A DNA stretch of 49,364 bases from Lachnospiraceae bacterium. Lineage in GTDB: Bacteria > Bacillota > Clostridia > Lachnospirales > Lachnospiraceae. Positions 17,418 to 27,100 of this stretch are shown piece by piece. Numbering within the stretch: the first letter of the stretch is position 1; each line of letters opens with the position of its first letter. Made by a program: the position numbers and the translations under genes. A model generated the notes under the pieces. That model was not told the DNA's origin. It ran no database searches and worked only from the letters and a program-made list of their open reading frames with translations. The stretch is from NCBI GenBank assembly GCA_017934175.1, contig JAGBKB010000026.1, positions 1 through 49,364 on the forward strand, in the 5' to 3' direction.

Positions 17418-18476
17418 TTGACTTATAGAGATAAAAATGAGTTCACAGAAACCATAAATATAAGTTCAAATATAAGAGACAATAAGAATACAATTATTGG
17501 TAAATTTGATTTGAAAGACATATTATTTATACTTATTGCAGGAGTTGTAGGAATAGGAGTCTTAAGTATCCTTCTTGTAGCATTTTCAATAAGAAATATG
17601 TTTTTAATGCTGATAGTCCTAGCATTATTTGAAGTGCCTATAGTTACATTAGGATTCTTAAAACTACATAATATACCAGTGCTTGACTACATTAAGATGA
17701 AGAGTAAATCTGATAATAAGTCTTACAGAAAACAAATACTAAAAAAGAAAAAGAGTAAGACAGATAAGTATATATTAACAATATGCCTTTGTAATGACTT
17801 AGATAGATTAGAACAAGTAGTGAATAACTTATACACTATCTTTCAATATAAAAATATGGAACTAAAAATACTATTTAATAAGGTGCATTTAACAATTGAA
17901 GTAGAAAACATTAAAGAGGTTCTTTATGATAAGCTGTTTGACTATTTAAGAACTAATAAAGACATAAAATATATCTCAAATGTGGATATCAGTAATTTTG
18001 AAATATATATAAACTCACTAAAATTTTTAGATAAGAAATATAACAAAAAGCAGAGCAAGAACATATATGAATTGAAAACAAAGCTAAGTAAACTAAAAAA
18101 GGTAGAAGAAACAAAAGATAGGTATGAGTATTTAACAAATAGAATTATAGACATTAAAAATAAAGAATTAATTAAAGTATATAAATTCTTGCTTTATGAG
18201 TCACCATTTGGCATAAGTATATTTAATGAATTAAAAGGTTTTTGTAATATAACAAGCCATATAAAAGTTGATATACCACAGGCTAAAAATATTATAGATT
18301 TTACTGATTTAAGTTTTGTAGATACATTTATTGCCATCACAGGAACTCAAGAAGAAGTAAATAGTAATAATGTAAAAGTAAAAGAAATTTTAGCTAAGCA
18401 CCATATTTTATATAAAGAAATAAGTGAAGAAAAAGTAAAAGATAGTTTGTTATTTTTGGTGGAGAATAGATATTAA
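17418..18476 (+). CDS. PrgI-like membrane protein with a long C-terminal extension
   Basis: 352 aa with a TTG start and AGGAG about 7 nt upstream. Residues 28-95 contain two close membrane helices (LFILIAGVVGIGVLSILLVAF and MFLMLIVLALFEVPIVTLGFL) followed by a basic stretch, the layout of PrgI-family proteins encoded just before VirB4. PrgI proteins are normally only 100-130 aa; here about 230 further residues form a soluble, Lys-rich alpha/beta region. It may correspond to a piece that elsewhere belongs to the VirB4 N terminus. The last base is shared with the next start (TAATG). Confidence 0.7.
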   Translation: MTYRDKNEFTETINISSNIRDNKNTIIGKFDLKDILFILIAGVVGIGVLSILLVAFSIRNMFLMLIVLALFEVPIVTLGFLKLHNIPVLDYIKMKSKSDNKSYRKQILKKKKSKTDKYILTICLCNDLDRLEQVVNNLYTIFQYKNMELKILFNKVHLTIEVENIKEVLYDKLFDYLRTNKDIKYISNVDISNFEIYINSLKFLDKKYNKKQSKNIYELKTKLSKLKKVEETKDRYEYLTNRIIDIKNKELIKVYKFLLYESPFGISIFNELKGFCNITSHIKVDIPQAKNIIDFTDLSFVDTFIAITGTQEEVNSNNVKVKEILAKHHILYKEISEEKVKDSLLFLVENRY

Positions 18477-20920
18477 TGGCATTTTTAGATGAAATAAGAA
18501 AAGAGAGTATTGATACTATAGAAGATAGTATTTATTTTGATAAGATTATTGGTAAAAACATCATAAAAAGTGTCAATAACAAGTATGTAAAACTGTATAA
18601 GATTGAAGATATAAATTATAGATTATCTGATAGTGAAGGGAAAGAATCAATACTATTAAATTATATGAATCTATTTAACAATCTTGATAAAGACATCGGT
18701 ATATCAATAATTTTATCAAAAAGAGATAACATTGATGAGTTTTATGTAGAAGAGAAAGATGATAATTTATCAAAATTAAGAAGTGCCATAAATGAGACCA
18801 TAAAAGAAAACATTTATAAAAACGGCAAATGTAACATTATAAAAAAGTATATAGCACTTGATATAGAAGATAAAAGTGATGATAGTGCCATAAAAAGATT
18901 TGAAGTCATAGATGACATAATAAAAGGCGACTTTTATGAGATAGGAGGGTGCTATCTTAAAGAAGAGAAAGTAGATAATCTAATAAAGATTTTATACTTA
19001 TATTATAACCCAGATAAGAGAGAAGTTTACAAAAGGAATAAGGATTTATTCACTGAAGATAATCTTAAATCTCTTAATTTGAGTATTAAGGATGTCATAA
19101 GACCAAGCAGTATGACAATTAAAAGTAAGCACATAAAGTTTAATGACACATATGAAAGGTGTCTATATTTAAGAAGAACTAATAAAACTCTGCAGGCAAC
19201 TTGTCTTAATCAAATAATAAATGACACAAGAAGTCTACTTAATGAAACAACAGACACAACTATTTGCATAAAAGTTCGTCAAATAGATAGAGATGTAGCT
19301 ATAAAAATGGCAAAAAGGGAACTTGGAAATGTCGAGGGTGATATTTATAATGTGCAGACAAAGTTTTCAAAAAGAAGTATAAGTAGTGATTTAGTACCAA
19401 GAAGTTATAAACAAAGAAGAGAAGAAGCACTATATATAAGTGATTCACTTATGAAAAGAGATGAAAACTTATTTAATGTATCAATATATGTTGCAGTCCG
19501 AAGTGATACATTAAATGAATTATCAAATAATTCATATAAGTTTATAAAGAAAGCAAAGTCGTATGGTCTTACATTTATAGTGGGAACTGAAATGCAGGAA
19601 CACATATATAATAGCATAATGCCGTATGGTGTGAATCAAACACCATATTCGCTTATATTTGATACAGAGTCTCTTAGAGCATTCAATATATTTAATGCAG
19701 TAGATGTTATAGAAACTGATGGAGATTATTATGGCAAAAATAAACTCACAAATAACATAGTCAAATATAACATAATGAATGGCGATAACTATTCGCAGAT
19801 AATTCTTGGTATGAGTGGTAAAGGTAAGTCATTTATAGGAAAGTTGCAACTTATAACACGAAGGCTTAGAAATGACTTAAGAGAAGCGGTAATATTAGAC
19901 CCACAAAATGAATGGCGAGATGTAGTATTAGAACTTGGTGGCAAGATAATAGATGTAAAAGCGGCAGGAAACATTAATATCAATTTGTTTGATATAGATG
20001 AGAGTTATGGTGACAATCCACTTGCAGAAAAAGAAGAGTTTATATTATCAGTTTGTAGCCTTATGCTTCGTAAAGAGCTAACAGCAGGTCAAAGAACCAC
20101 CATATCCATAGCAGTAAATAACATATACAAGAAATGGGATGAAAATAAGATAGAAGATAATGTCCCAACTTTAGAAGATTTTGCAAATGAGTTAAAAAAG
20201 ATAATATTTTCAAAGAAACAATATGCAAATGCAGATGATATGGATACCAGTATTAATCGTTTACTTGATACCAACTTCGTAAATGGTAATTTTGTAAATA
20301 ACGAAGATATAGAATTACTAAAAGCCATCATGTATTACTCTGAAACAAGTAATTGTAAGATATTTAGAGGCAAGTCTCAAATAAAGATAAATAACCCTAT
20401 CATATGCTTTAATTTAAAAGACCTTGGTAACGATTTAAAACCTCTCGCAATGGAAGTAATATGTGACCTTATATGGCTTCGTATATGTAAGACCAAAGAG
20501 AGAAAAGTGCCAACTGATGTAATTATAGATGAGTTCCATTTAATGTTTAAAGATAAATCAACGGCAAGTTGGATGGCAAGGTATTGGAAGATGCTTAGGA
20601 AGCACTTGGGATGTCCTATAGGCATAACGCAAAATCCTGAAGATGTCCTATCAACAGATGATGGAAGAAATGTAATAAACAACACAAGTTTTTCAATACT
20701 ACTTTCACTACTTGAAAGAGATAGAGAATTGGTAAAAGACATCTGGAAATTAACTGATGAGGAAATTAAATACATATCTGACAGAAAGAGAGGTGAAGGG
20801 ATATATGTATTTGGTGCAAGTAAAACAATGAAGAAACAAACAGTAGTTCCTTTTGAAAACGAATTCAAAAAGAGTAATTATATATATAGAATTATAAATA
20901 CAAGTTATGATGCGGAGTAG
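18476..20920 (+). CDS. VirB4/TraE-family secretion ATPase
   Basis: 814 aa. It is the conserved motor ATPase of type IV secretion systems, acting at the inner face of the membrane. Walker A GMSGKGKS is near residues 445-452 and Walker B VIIDEFHLMF near 681-690, followed by the GITQNPEDVL motif near 720 that is typical of VirB4. The N-terminal ~400 residues are the VirB4 N-domain, with a conserved-type RTNKTLQATCL block near 239. Length is normal for the family. This is the best-supported gene of the transfer module. Translation is coupled to the preceding gene. Confidence 0.93.
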   Translation: MAFLDEIRKESIDTIEDSIYFDKIIGKNIIKSVNNKYVKLYKIEDINYRLSDSEGKESILLNYMNLFNNLDKDIGISIILSKRDNIDEFYVEEKDDNLSKLRSAINETIKENIYKNGKCNIIKKYIALDIEDKSDDSAIKRFEVIDDIIKGDFYEIGGCYLKEEKVDNLIKILYLYYNPDKREVYKRNKDLFTEDNLKSLNLSIKDVIRPSSMTIKSKHIKFNDTYERCLYLRRTNKTLQATCLNQIINDTRSLLNETTDTTICIKVRQIDRDVAIKMAKRELGNVEGDIYNVQTKFSKRSISSDLVPRSYKQRREEALYISDSLMKRDENLFNVSIYVAVRSDTLNELSNNSYKFIKKAKSYGLTFIVGTEMQEHIYNSIMPYGVNQTPYSLIFDTESLRAFNIFNAVDVIETDGDYYGKNKLTNNIVKYNIMNGDNYSQIILGMSGKGKSFIGKLQLITRRLRNDLREAVILDPQNEWRDVVLELGGKIIDVKAAGNININLFDIDESYGDNPLAEKEEFILSVCSLMLRKELTAGQRTTISIAVNNIYKKWDENKIEDNVPTLEDFANELKKIIFSKKQYANADDMDTSINRLLDTNFVNGNFVNNEDIELLKAIMYYSETSNCKIFRGKSQIKINNPIICFNLKDLGNDLKPLAMEVICDLIWLRICKTKERKVPTDVIIDEFHLMFKDKSTASWMARYWKMLRKHLGCPIGITQNPEDVLSTDDGRNVINNTSFSILLSLLERDRELVKDIWKLTDEEIKYISDRKRGEGIYVFGASKTMKKQTVVPFENEFKKSNYIYRIINTSYDAE

Positions 20921-20959
20921 TTGTGCGAATGCCTAAAGAGACTTATATAGATAAAGAGA

Positions 20960-22675
20960 ATGATGATTATGAATAGTAAGAAGTGTATAAAATATGTAAA
21001 AAAAATTGTATTTGTAGTATTTGTTATTTTTAGTTGTACTTTAACTTTTGCTGCCCAGAATAATAATGAAGAAACTGATACACAGGAAGAAGTTAGAGAG
21101 TTTTATTCTAAATTTGTTGAATCTGAGAATGCGAATGAAGGTGTCAAGGTAACAATAATAAAGTCAGATAAATATGGTGACTTCCAAGATGAATATGTCG
21201 CAGTAGATGTTAAAGTAGAGAACCTAAATAGGTATTCAGATTTGGAGTTTAATATAGAAGCGATAGACCACGAAGGGTTTAAGCTAATAAATAAAAATAG
21301 AAGATATACTATAGGTGCAGGAAGTGAGGAAGATATATCGTTTGATTATCGTTTCAATAAACCTACAGAACCATATAATCCTAAAAAGAAGAATGTTAAA
21401 TACAAGAAAGATATAGCATTTGCGAGAGATAGTGAACATGCTACAAGTTCGTATATAAATGAGAGATATATAAGAGATATTGAAAGAGCAAAACGAGAGT
21501 TTGAAGAGTTAAAAAAGAAAGAGCAACAAGAAACTAAGAGAACAATAATGATACTCGCTATAGTATTTATAGTAGTATTTGTAGTTCTTATAGCGATATA
21601 CTTTATAAGAAGGTATATAAGAACACATGAAGATTTTTATAACCTGCTTTTAATTATAGGCCTTTCGTTAATAATAAGTATATGCACAATATTTAATAAG
21701 ACTAATACCTACGCCTATAATCAGCAGACATTTATGTCAAACACAATGTATAGCCATACTTATATATGTGAAGTGTGGCATGGTGGTATAGCATATACAT
21801 TTAGATATAGAGTAAGTTATAAATATGTAGGCGAAGTGCCAACCTACTCTGAAGACCAAGATAGCGACGGAGACGGTCTTATCGACAATTATGAAATTTA
21901 CTTTATGTCCGACATAAATAATGAGGATACAGACGGAGATGGCATAAGTGATTATGATGAAATCTACACAATAGACACAGACCCACTAAAAGCCGACACT
22001 GACAAGAATGGTAAAAATGACGGCGAAGAAGATTTTGATAAAGACGGTCTTACAAATCTTGAAGAGAAAGACTTAAGTACATATATGAACGACAAAGATT
22101 CTGATTATGATGGGTTATCAGATTATGATGAAGTAAAAGTTTATCACACAGACCCACTAAAAGTAGACACAGATGGTGATTCTTTAAGTGATTATGAAGA
22201 AGTGCAAGTAATGAAGAAGTTGGGATTAGATGATATAAGCAGTGTGGACACAAGTATAAAGTTTAATCAAACATTAAGTCGAGATAATATGGATAAAGAC
22301 CTCTATATGAATAATATTATAGGTGTATCAGTAGAAGGCAATGTCTCAGGGCTTATAGATAAGCATATAGAACTAAAAGCTACTAATAATGTATCATTAA
22401 CGAATGCTGAATCTATACTCGGCAAACCGATATTATTAGAATCAGATTATGATAGTGGTGAGAAAGTAACTATTAAATTTGATTGTAGTAATTATAAGGA
22501 GAGGCTTGATGGATTAACTGTAGCAACACTTGTAAATGGAAAAATCAAGCTACTAGATACTAATTTAACAGATAATACTATTAGTGCCGAAGTGGGAGCA
22601 GGTTATGTATTTGTCGTTGATGGTATAAGATACATAGATAATATTTTCACATATAAGAAAGATAATTATAAATAA
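20960..22675 (+). CDS. Membrane protein with calcium-binding (thrombospondin type 3-like) repeats
   Basis: 571 aa. Signal peptide (residues 12-32, ending TFAA); an extracellular domain; a charged coiled coil (about 165-190, ERYIRDIERAKREFEELKKKEQQE); two membrane helices (about 193-218 and 226-246). A large second domain starts with five to six Asp-rich calcium-binding repeats at about 298-415 (SDGDGLIDNYE, TDGDGISDYDE, DKDGLTNLEE, SDYDGLSDYDE, TDGDSLSDYEE). The tail (about 430-560) is beta-rich. The repeats are expected to be rigid only when calcium-loaded, hence outside the cell. It probably forms part of the envelope-spanning complex. Confidence 0.8.
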   Translation: MMIMNSKKCIKYVKKIVFVVFVIFSCTLTFAAQNNNEETDTQEEVREFYSKFVESENANEGVKVTIIKSDKYGDFQDEYVAVDVKVENLNRYSDLEFNIEAIDHEGFKLINKNRRYTIGAGSEEDISFDYRFNKPTEPYNPKKKNVKYKKDIAFARDSEHATSSYINERYIRDIERAKREFEELKKKEQQETKRTIMILAIVFIVVFVVLIAIYFIRRYIRTHEDFYNLLLIIGLSLIISICTIFNKTNTYAYNQQTFMSNTMYSHTYICEVWHGGIAYTFRYRVSYKYVGEVPTYSEDQDSDGDGLIDNYEIYFMSDINNEDTDGDGISDYDEIYTIDTDPLKADTDKNGKNDGEEDFDKDGLTNLEEKDLSTYMNDKDSDYDGLSDYDEVKVYHTDPLKVDTDGDSLSDYEEVQVMKKLGLDDISSVDTSIKFNQTLSRDNMDKDLYMNNIIGVSVEGNVSGLIDKHIELKATNNVSLTNAESILGKPILLESDYDSGEKVTIKFDCSNYKERLDGLTVATLVNGKIKLLDTNLTDNTISAEVGAGYVFVVDGIRYIDNIFTYKKDNYK

Positions 22676-22685
22676 GGGAAAGTAG

Positions 22686-24116
22686 ATGAAATTAGTAGGA
22701 TTTATAAAATCAAATATAGCTTTAGTAGGTACAAGTGTAGTAGTAGGGATAAGTGCAATAACAATTGTAATAGTTTTAATAATGCAATCAAGTAATGAAG
22801 AGATAATAGGGATACTTGAAGCAGGAGCAGATACAGTGCCAATAATAAAGCAAGAAGATTTAGATGTGTTAGGCAGAACATATAGTATTTTAAATGAACA
22901 ATTTGAACGAGAGATAAATGATTTAACCACAGGTGAAGCAAATAGGCATAACAAGATGGATAAAGTGTTAAATCATTATGGTGTATATGGAAAAGAAAAT
23001 ACAGACCCGTTTAAGAATGATGACTATGTAAATGGCATAAGGATATCGTATGATAAGACAAATGCAAATATCCCTAATGGAGCATCTAATTTTAATGACA
23101 TAATATCAGTCATGTCAGTCCTATATGAGCAGAAGATGGACACAAAAACGATAGATGAGTTAAAAGAGACATTTACAAGATTGTTTTGGTTATCGCATAC
23201 TTATACATATGATAGTGATGAACTGTATCCATGTAGACACGGGTGCCTTGCTGAAAATAATTATAAATGCACAGCAGTATATAATGATTATAGAGACACA
23301 AGGTATCTAAAGTATGAATTATTTACGGTTCCGTATCATGAAGAGTATGTAGACTTGGGCTATGATGAGAGAGAGAATTTTAGAGTAGTTGTACCAGTTC
23401 ATCAGTGCACAGTTCATGGACAAAGAGGAGCGGGATGTGAATGGGATGAAAGTAAAACTTGCTATCATGGATCAGGTATGAAGACATTTGCAGAATGCGA
23501 ATTAAAGATAAATACAGAGCCAAGTGATGAAGAAAGTGGTGGAGGTGGAAGCGATAGTGAAAATGATGCTGAAGGTACATCTTATGGAGAGGTAGGAGAC
23601 GAAGTAATACCAGAAAACATTGATGAAATGTATTTAGAGGCAGACCCAATAAAAGGGCAGAAAATAAGTAGAACTGATACTGCATGTAGGTATTATAAAA
23701 TCATAAAGTTATGTAATACAAGAAAAAATCTATTAACACAAATTAAAAATGCTAAAAAAACATTAAAAAATGCAGAAAAAGCTGAACAGAGACACTCTGA
23801 AAGTTGTGATTATGATGGAGATGGTGAATGTGGAACTTGTAGAAGTAATGCAGAAGCGGTAGAGAGAGCAAGTGCAAGAGTTGGCGAATTAGAAGCAAGT
23901 TTAGAAGAACATATAAGCACTGTATGTGAAGCTGATGAAGTATCAAGTAAATATTGGTGTGATGGGTATAAATTATGTATGGGACACAAAGACCATTATA
24001 AATGTGCTGGAAAACATAAAGTAATCTTATGTTCAGGGCATACAAATATAAATGTTGAGATAAAAGTAATGTATAACAAAGAACTTCTTGATGAAGCATT
24101 AAAAGTGTTTAATTAG
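22686..24116 (+). CDS. Cys/His-rich membrane-anchored transfer protein
   Basis: 476 aa. One N-terminal membrane helix (residues 9-34, IALVGTSVVVGISAITIVIVLIM). The extracellular part has many Cys and His in CxxH-like and HxxxC patterns (CRHGCLAENNYKC near 182-194, HQCTVHGQRGAGCEW near 237-251). A Gly/Ser/Glu linker (about 275-310) follows, then a coiled-coil-like region (KNLLTQIKNAKKTLKNAEK) and a terminal Cys-rich block (YWCDGYKLCMGHKDHYKC, LCSGH). Similar Cys-His blocks occur in the peptidase-type proteins of Tn1549/CTn-like elements, where they lie next to an NlpC/P60 domain. Here the peptidase domain is in the next gene. No catalytic motif of its own was seen. Confidence 0.7.
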   Translation: MKLVGFIKSNIALVGTSVVVGISAITIVIVLIMQSSNEEIIGILEAGADTVPIIKQEDLDVLGRTYSILNEQFEREINDLTTGEANRHNKMDKVLNHYGVYGKENTDPFKNDDYVNGIRISYDKTNANIPNGASNFNDIISVMSVLYEQKMDTKTIDELKETFTRLFWLSHTYTYDSDELYPCRHGCLAENNYKCTAVYNDYRDTRYLKYELFTVPYHEEYVDLGYDERENFRVVVPVHQCTVHGQRGAGCEWDESKTCYHGSGMKTFAECELKINTEPSDEESGGGGSDSENDAEGTSYGEVGDEVIPENIDEMYLEADPIKGQKISRTDTACRYYKIIKLCNTRKNLLTQIKNAKKTLKNAEKAEQRHSESCDYDGDGECGTCRSNAEAVERASARVGELEASLEEHISTVCEADEVSSKYWCDGYKLCMGHKDHYKCAGKHKVILCSGHTNINVEIKVMYNKELLDEALKVFN

Positions 24117-24139
24117 AATAAAAAAATAGGTAAAAAACC

Positions 24140-27100
24140 ATGAAAAAATCTATTAAAAATTTAGTAAAATATGTTATAATTATGATGTTGTTAATGTCAT
24201 CTAATTGTTTTGCATTGACTGTCAATAATTATAATAGATTTTGTGAAGATGGCAAATTAATGAATGTTGAGATAAAGTTTAACGATGTAGTAGCAAAGTA
24301 TAACAAATATGGTCATTATAAATTGGGTGATGATTATATGCCAACTGGTGACCCAAGCGATCCATTAAGTAATGATGGTGATAGAGATATGGCACATTTA
24401 GCAGTAGCACCTGATACTACATATAAAATATATGGCGAGATAGATGAAGAAGAGATGGACTATAGTTATTATGATTATGAAGACTTGACAGCAAGTGACA
24501 TGAAGGTATATGAATTACAAGCCAAACTTGAAGCATTAAAAATAGGCAACCAAGTGCAAGAAAGAAGTGGTTATGGCAAATACAATTTAAGGAATGGAAA
24601 GAATCTTATAGCATTTATAAAGTTTGCATACGAGTTTTATAAAAATAATTCAGGGGAATATAGAGTTGGTATAAAGGATGATAAATTATTTAAAGATACT
24701 CCAGCACAGGGTTATAAAGTATGTCCTATGGAATTATTAGAGGAATATGCCTCGCTTAATTCCACAAGTGCAGTAGAATTAGTAAATGGCTTTGATGATA
24801 AGTTTAAAGACTGTGTAAATAAATGGGAATATATAGGTAATAAAGAATTATTAAACAGTGATAGAATATTTGAAACTTTAGAAGACATATATATGGGTCT
24901 TGTATATTTGTACCCTGCATTAAAAGTTTTACAAAGTAAAGGTATTGATTTAGACGAACTTGATGATAATGATAGGGCAGCGATATTCTCAATGGCTTAT
25001 GAAGTAAAGGGAATGCAACCAATAACATCAATGGATGTGTCAGAAGAGAAGTTGACTAAAAAGTTTAGTAAAATTGGAGCAGGAGACTTAATAGGAGCTC
25101 TTATAGAAGATGAAGAATTAAACTTTAGTGTTGCTGAAACAGTATATAGATATATGATAGAAATAAAGCATAAGAACAATCCAGTTAATCTTGCTCGTTG
25201 GATAAGTGAGTTTGAAGATGTGCTCGGAACATATGACCCACTTGATGCAGAAACGCTTGATAAGTTCTTAAAAGCATACAATGTAGCATTTGCAAAATAT
25301 GGCTCAGATGTAAGTAAGCAGACAGGACTTGACTATGTATTTTTTGGTTATGTAGAGCACCCAGAACTATTTGAATCTAAAAACTCATTAAGAGAGATGA
25401 CAGAGAAGTTTGCCAATCATTTAAGAGCATATTTTTCAGATTCAGCATTTATAAAGAATAAGGATAATGCCAACTATGTAGCAAAAAGTTATATGATGGC
25501 ACAAAAGATTTGTGAGAATACAGGTTTCATGGATATCACAGATATCTATGCATCTGACATATGCCTTGTTGAACATAGCTATGGATATAATAGTACTGAA
25601 GTGATATTATCAGACACACAAGTTGTATCTCTGGAGTTTCCACTTGAAGAGGGCGACTTTGACACAGATAAGGATGAAGTGTTAGATAGGGATGAGTTAG
25701 GGACATTAGAAGAAGTAAACATAAGTAGACTACTTGAAGCATATATCAAGTATAACGAGTTAGACCAAGAGGAGGCTGATAAGTTAAGAGCTACACCAAC
25801 AGTAAAGATGTATAACTATATAAGTAATCCAGTATTACCTGATAGTGACTTTGATGGAAGAGATGATTTAAGAGATAGAGCAAGAGCTCTTGATAATGGT
25901 TATAAGATGACAATGGATACTGATGTTGTGGATGATGCTAAGTATGATCTAAATGTAGATTATAGATATTTCTTTATGGATAATACTAAATATTACCCTG
26001 AGTTAAGTGATATGGCAGTCCTACTTGCAAACATGGCAACAAAGAAAGGCTGGCAAGGAAAAGATTGGGAAAACAACACAGAGAGTTTAAATGGCAATGA
26101 CATAGAAAGTTTCATGTATCATTTTGGCAATGAAAACATAGAAGTTCACGATATGAGTATGAGTTATGATGATGCAAATGTGTGTAGATATGCCATAGGT
26201 TTTCATGATACATTTTTAAGAAGAGGGAAAGTAAACAATAAGACACGGAATGTAATCACGATAGCTATTGGCGAAATCACAGATAAGACAGCAGAGTTAA
26301 CAGCAAATCTTTATGGTCTACTAGGTAGTAATGAAGAATACGAAGAATATCACCATATAGGATATGACATAACATCAGGAAGAATCCTTGAGAATGTTCT
26401 AAGATATACTGAGCACTTTAGTGATAGACAAAAAGTATTTTTCATAACAGGAGCAAGAAGTGCAGGAGGAGTAGCTAATTTACTTGCCAAGAAACTTATT
26501 GACAAGTTTGGACCAAGTAGTGTTTATGGCTATACATTTAATGCAGTAGCAACAATCAATGGAAATATGATACCAGAGGGAAGAAAACTACCTAATTTAA
26601 AATATGCCCCAATAATGAACATATATAATGATGACGAACTTATGGTGATGTTTACAAGTGAAGAAACTAATATGTATAAGTATGGCACTAATGTACATAT
26701 GAGCCTAAGTGAGAATTATCAAGGAAAAGTTAAGACTGCGTTTAATAAAGTACATCCAAAAGGATACAGCAAAAATATGAAGAATAGTGTTGTAGATATA
26801 ATTAATAGAACATTTAATATTAACTTAAGGGGTTATAGCACATTTGTATTTGGAATGACAGGGACAGAATGGGAATATGAAGATGTAGAATTTAATTATA
26901 CAAGTGAAGAAATAAATAATAATATAGCTACTAAAATCCATGAAGGATTAAGTGATGAGCGAAAAAATGAGTTGTTGTTATTTTGGGCAGGATTATATAA
27001 TGTATCTAAGAAAGATTCTACATATGCATCATTTGAAAGTGAGGCATATAACAATGTAAGAGATTTGGAAAAATTAAAAAATGTACCAAAAGATTTAGGT

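Noticed and set aside
22050-25742. Long minus-strand frames opposite the transfer genes (for example 23380-23685, 23752-24099, 25536-25742)
   Set aside because: They are Leu/His/Tyr-rich shadows of well-supported plus-strand genes, without ribosome sites.
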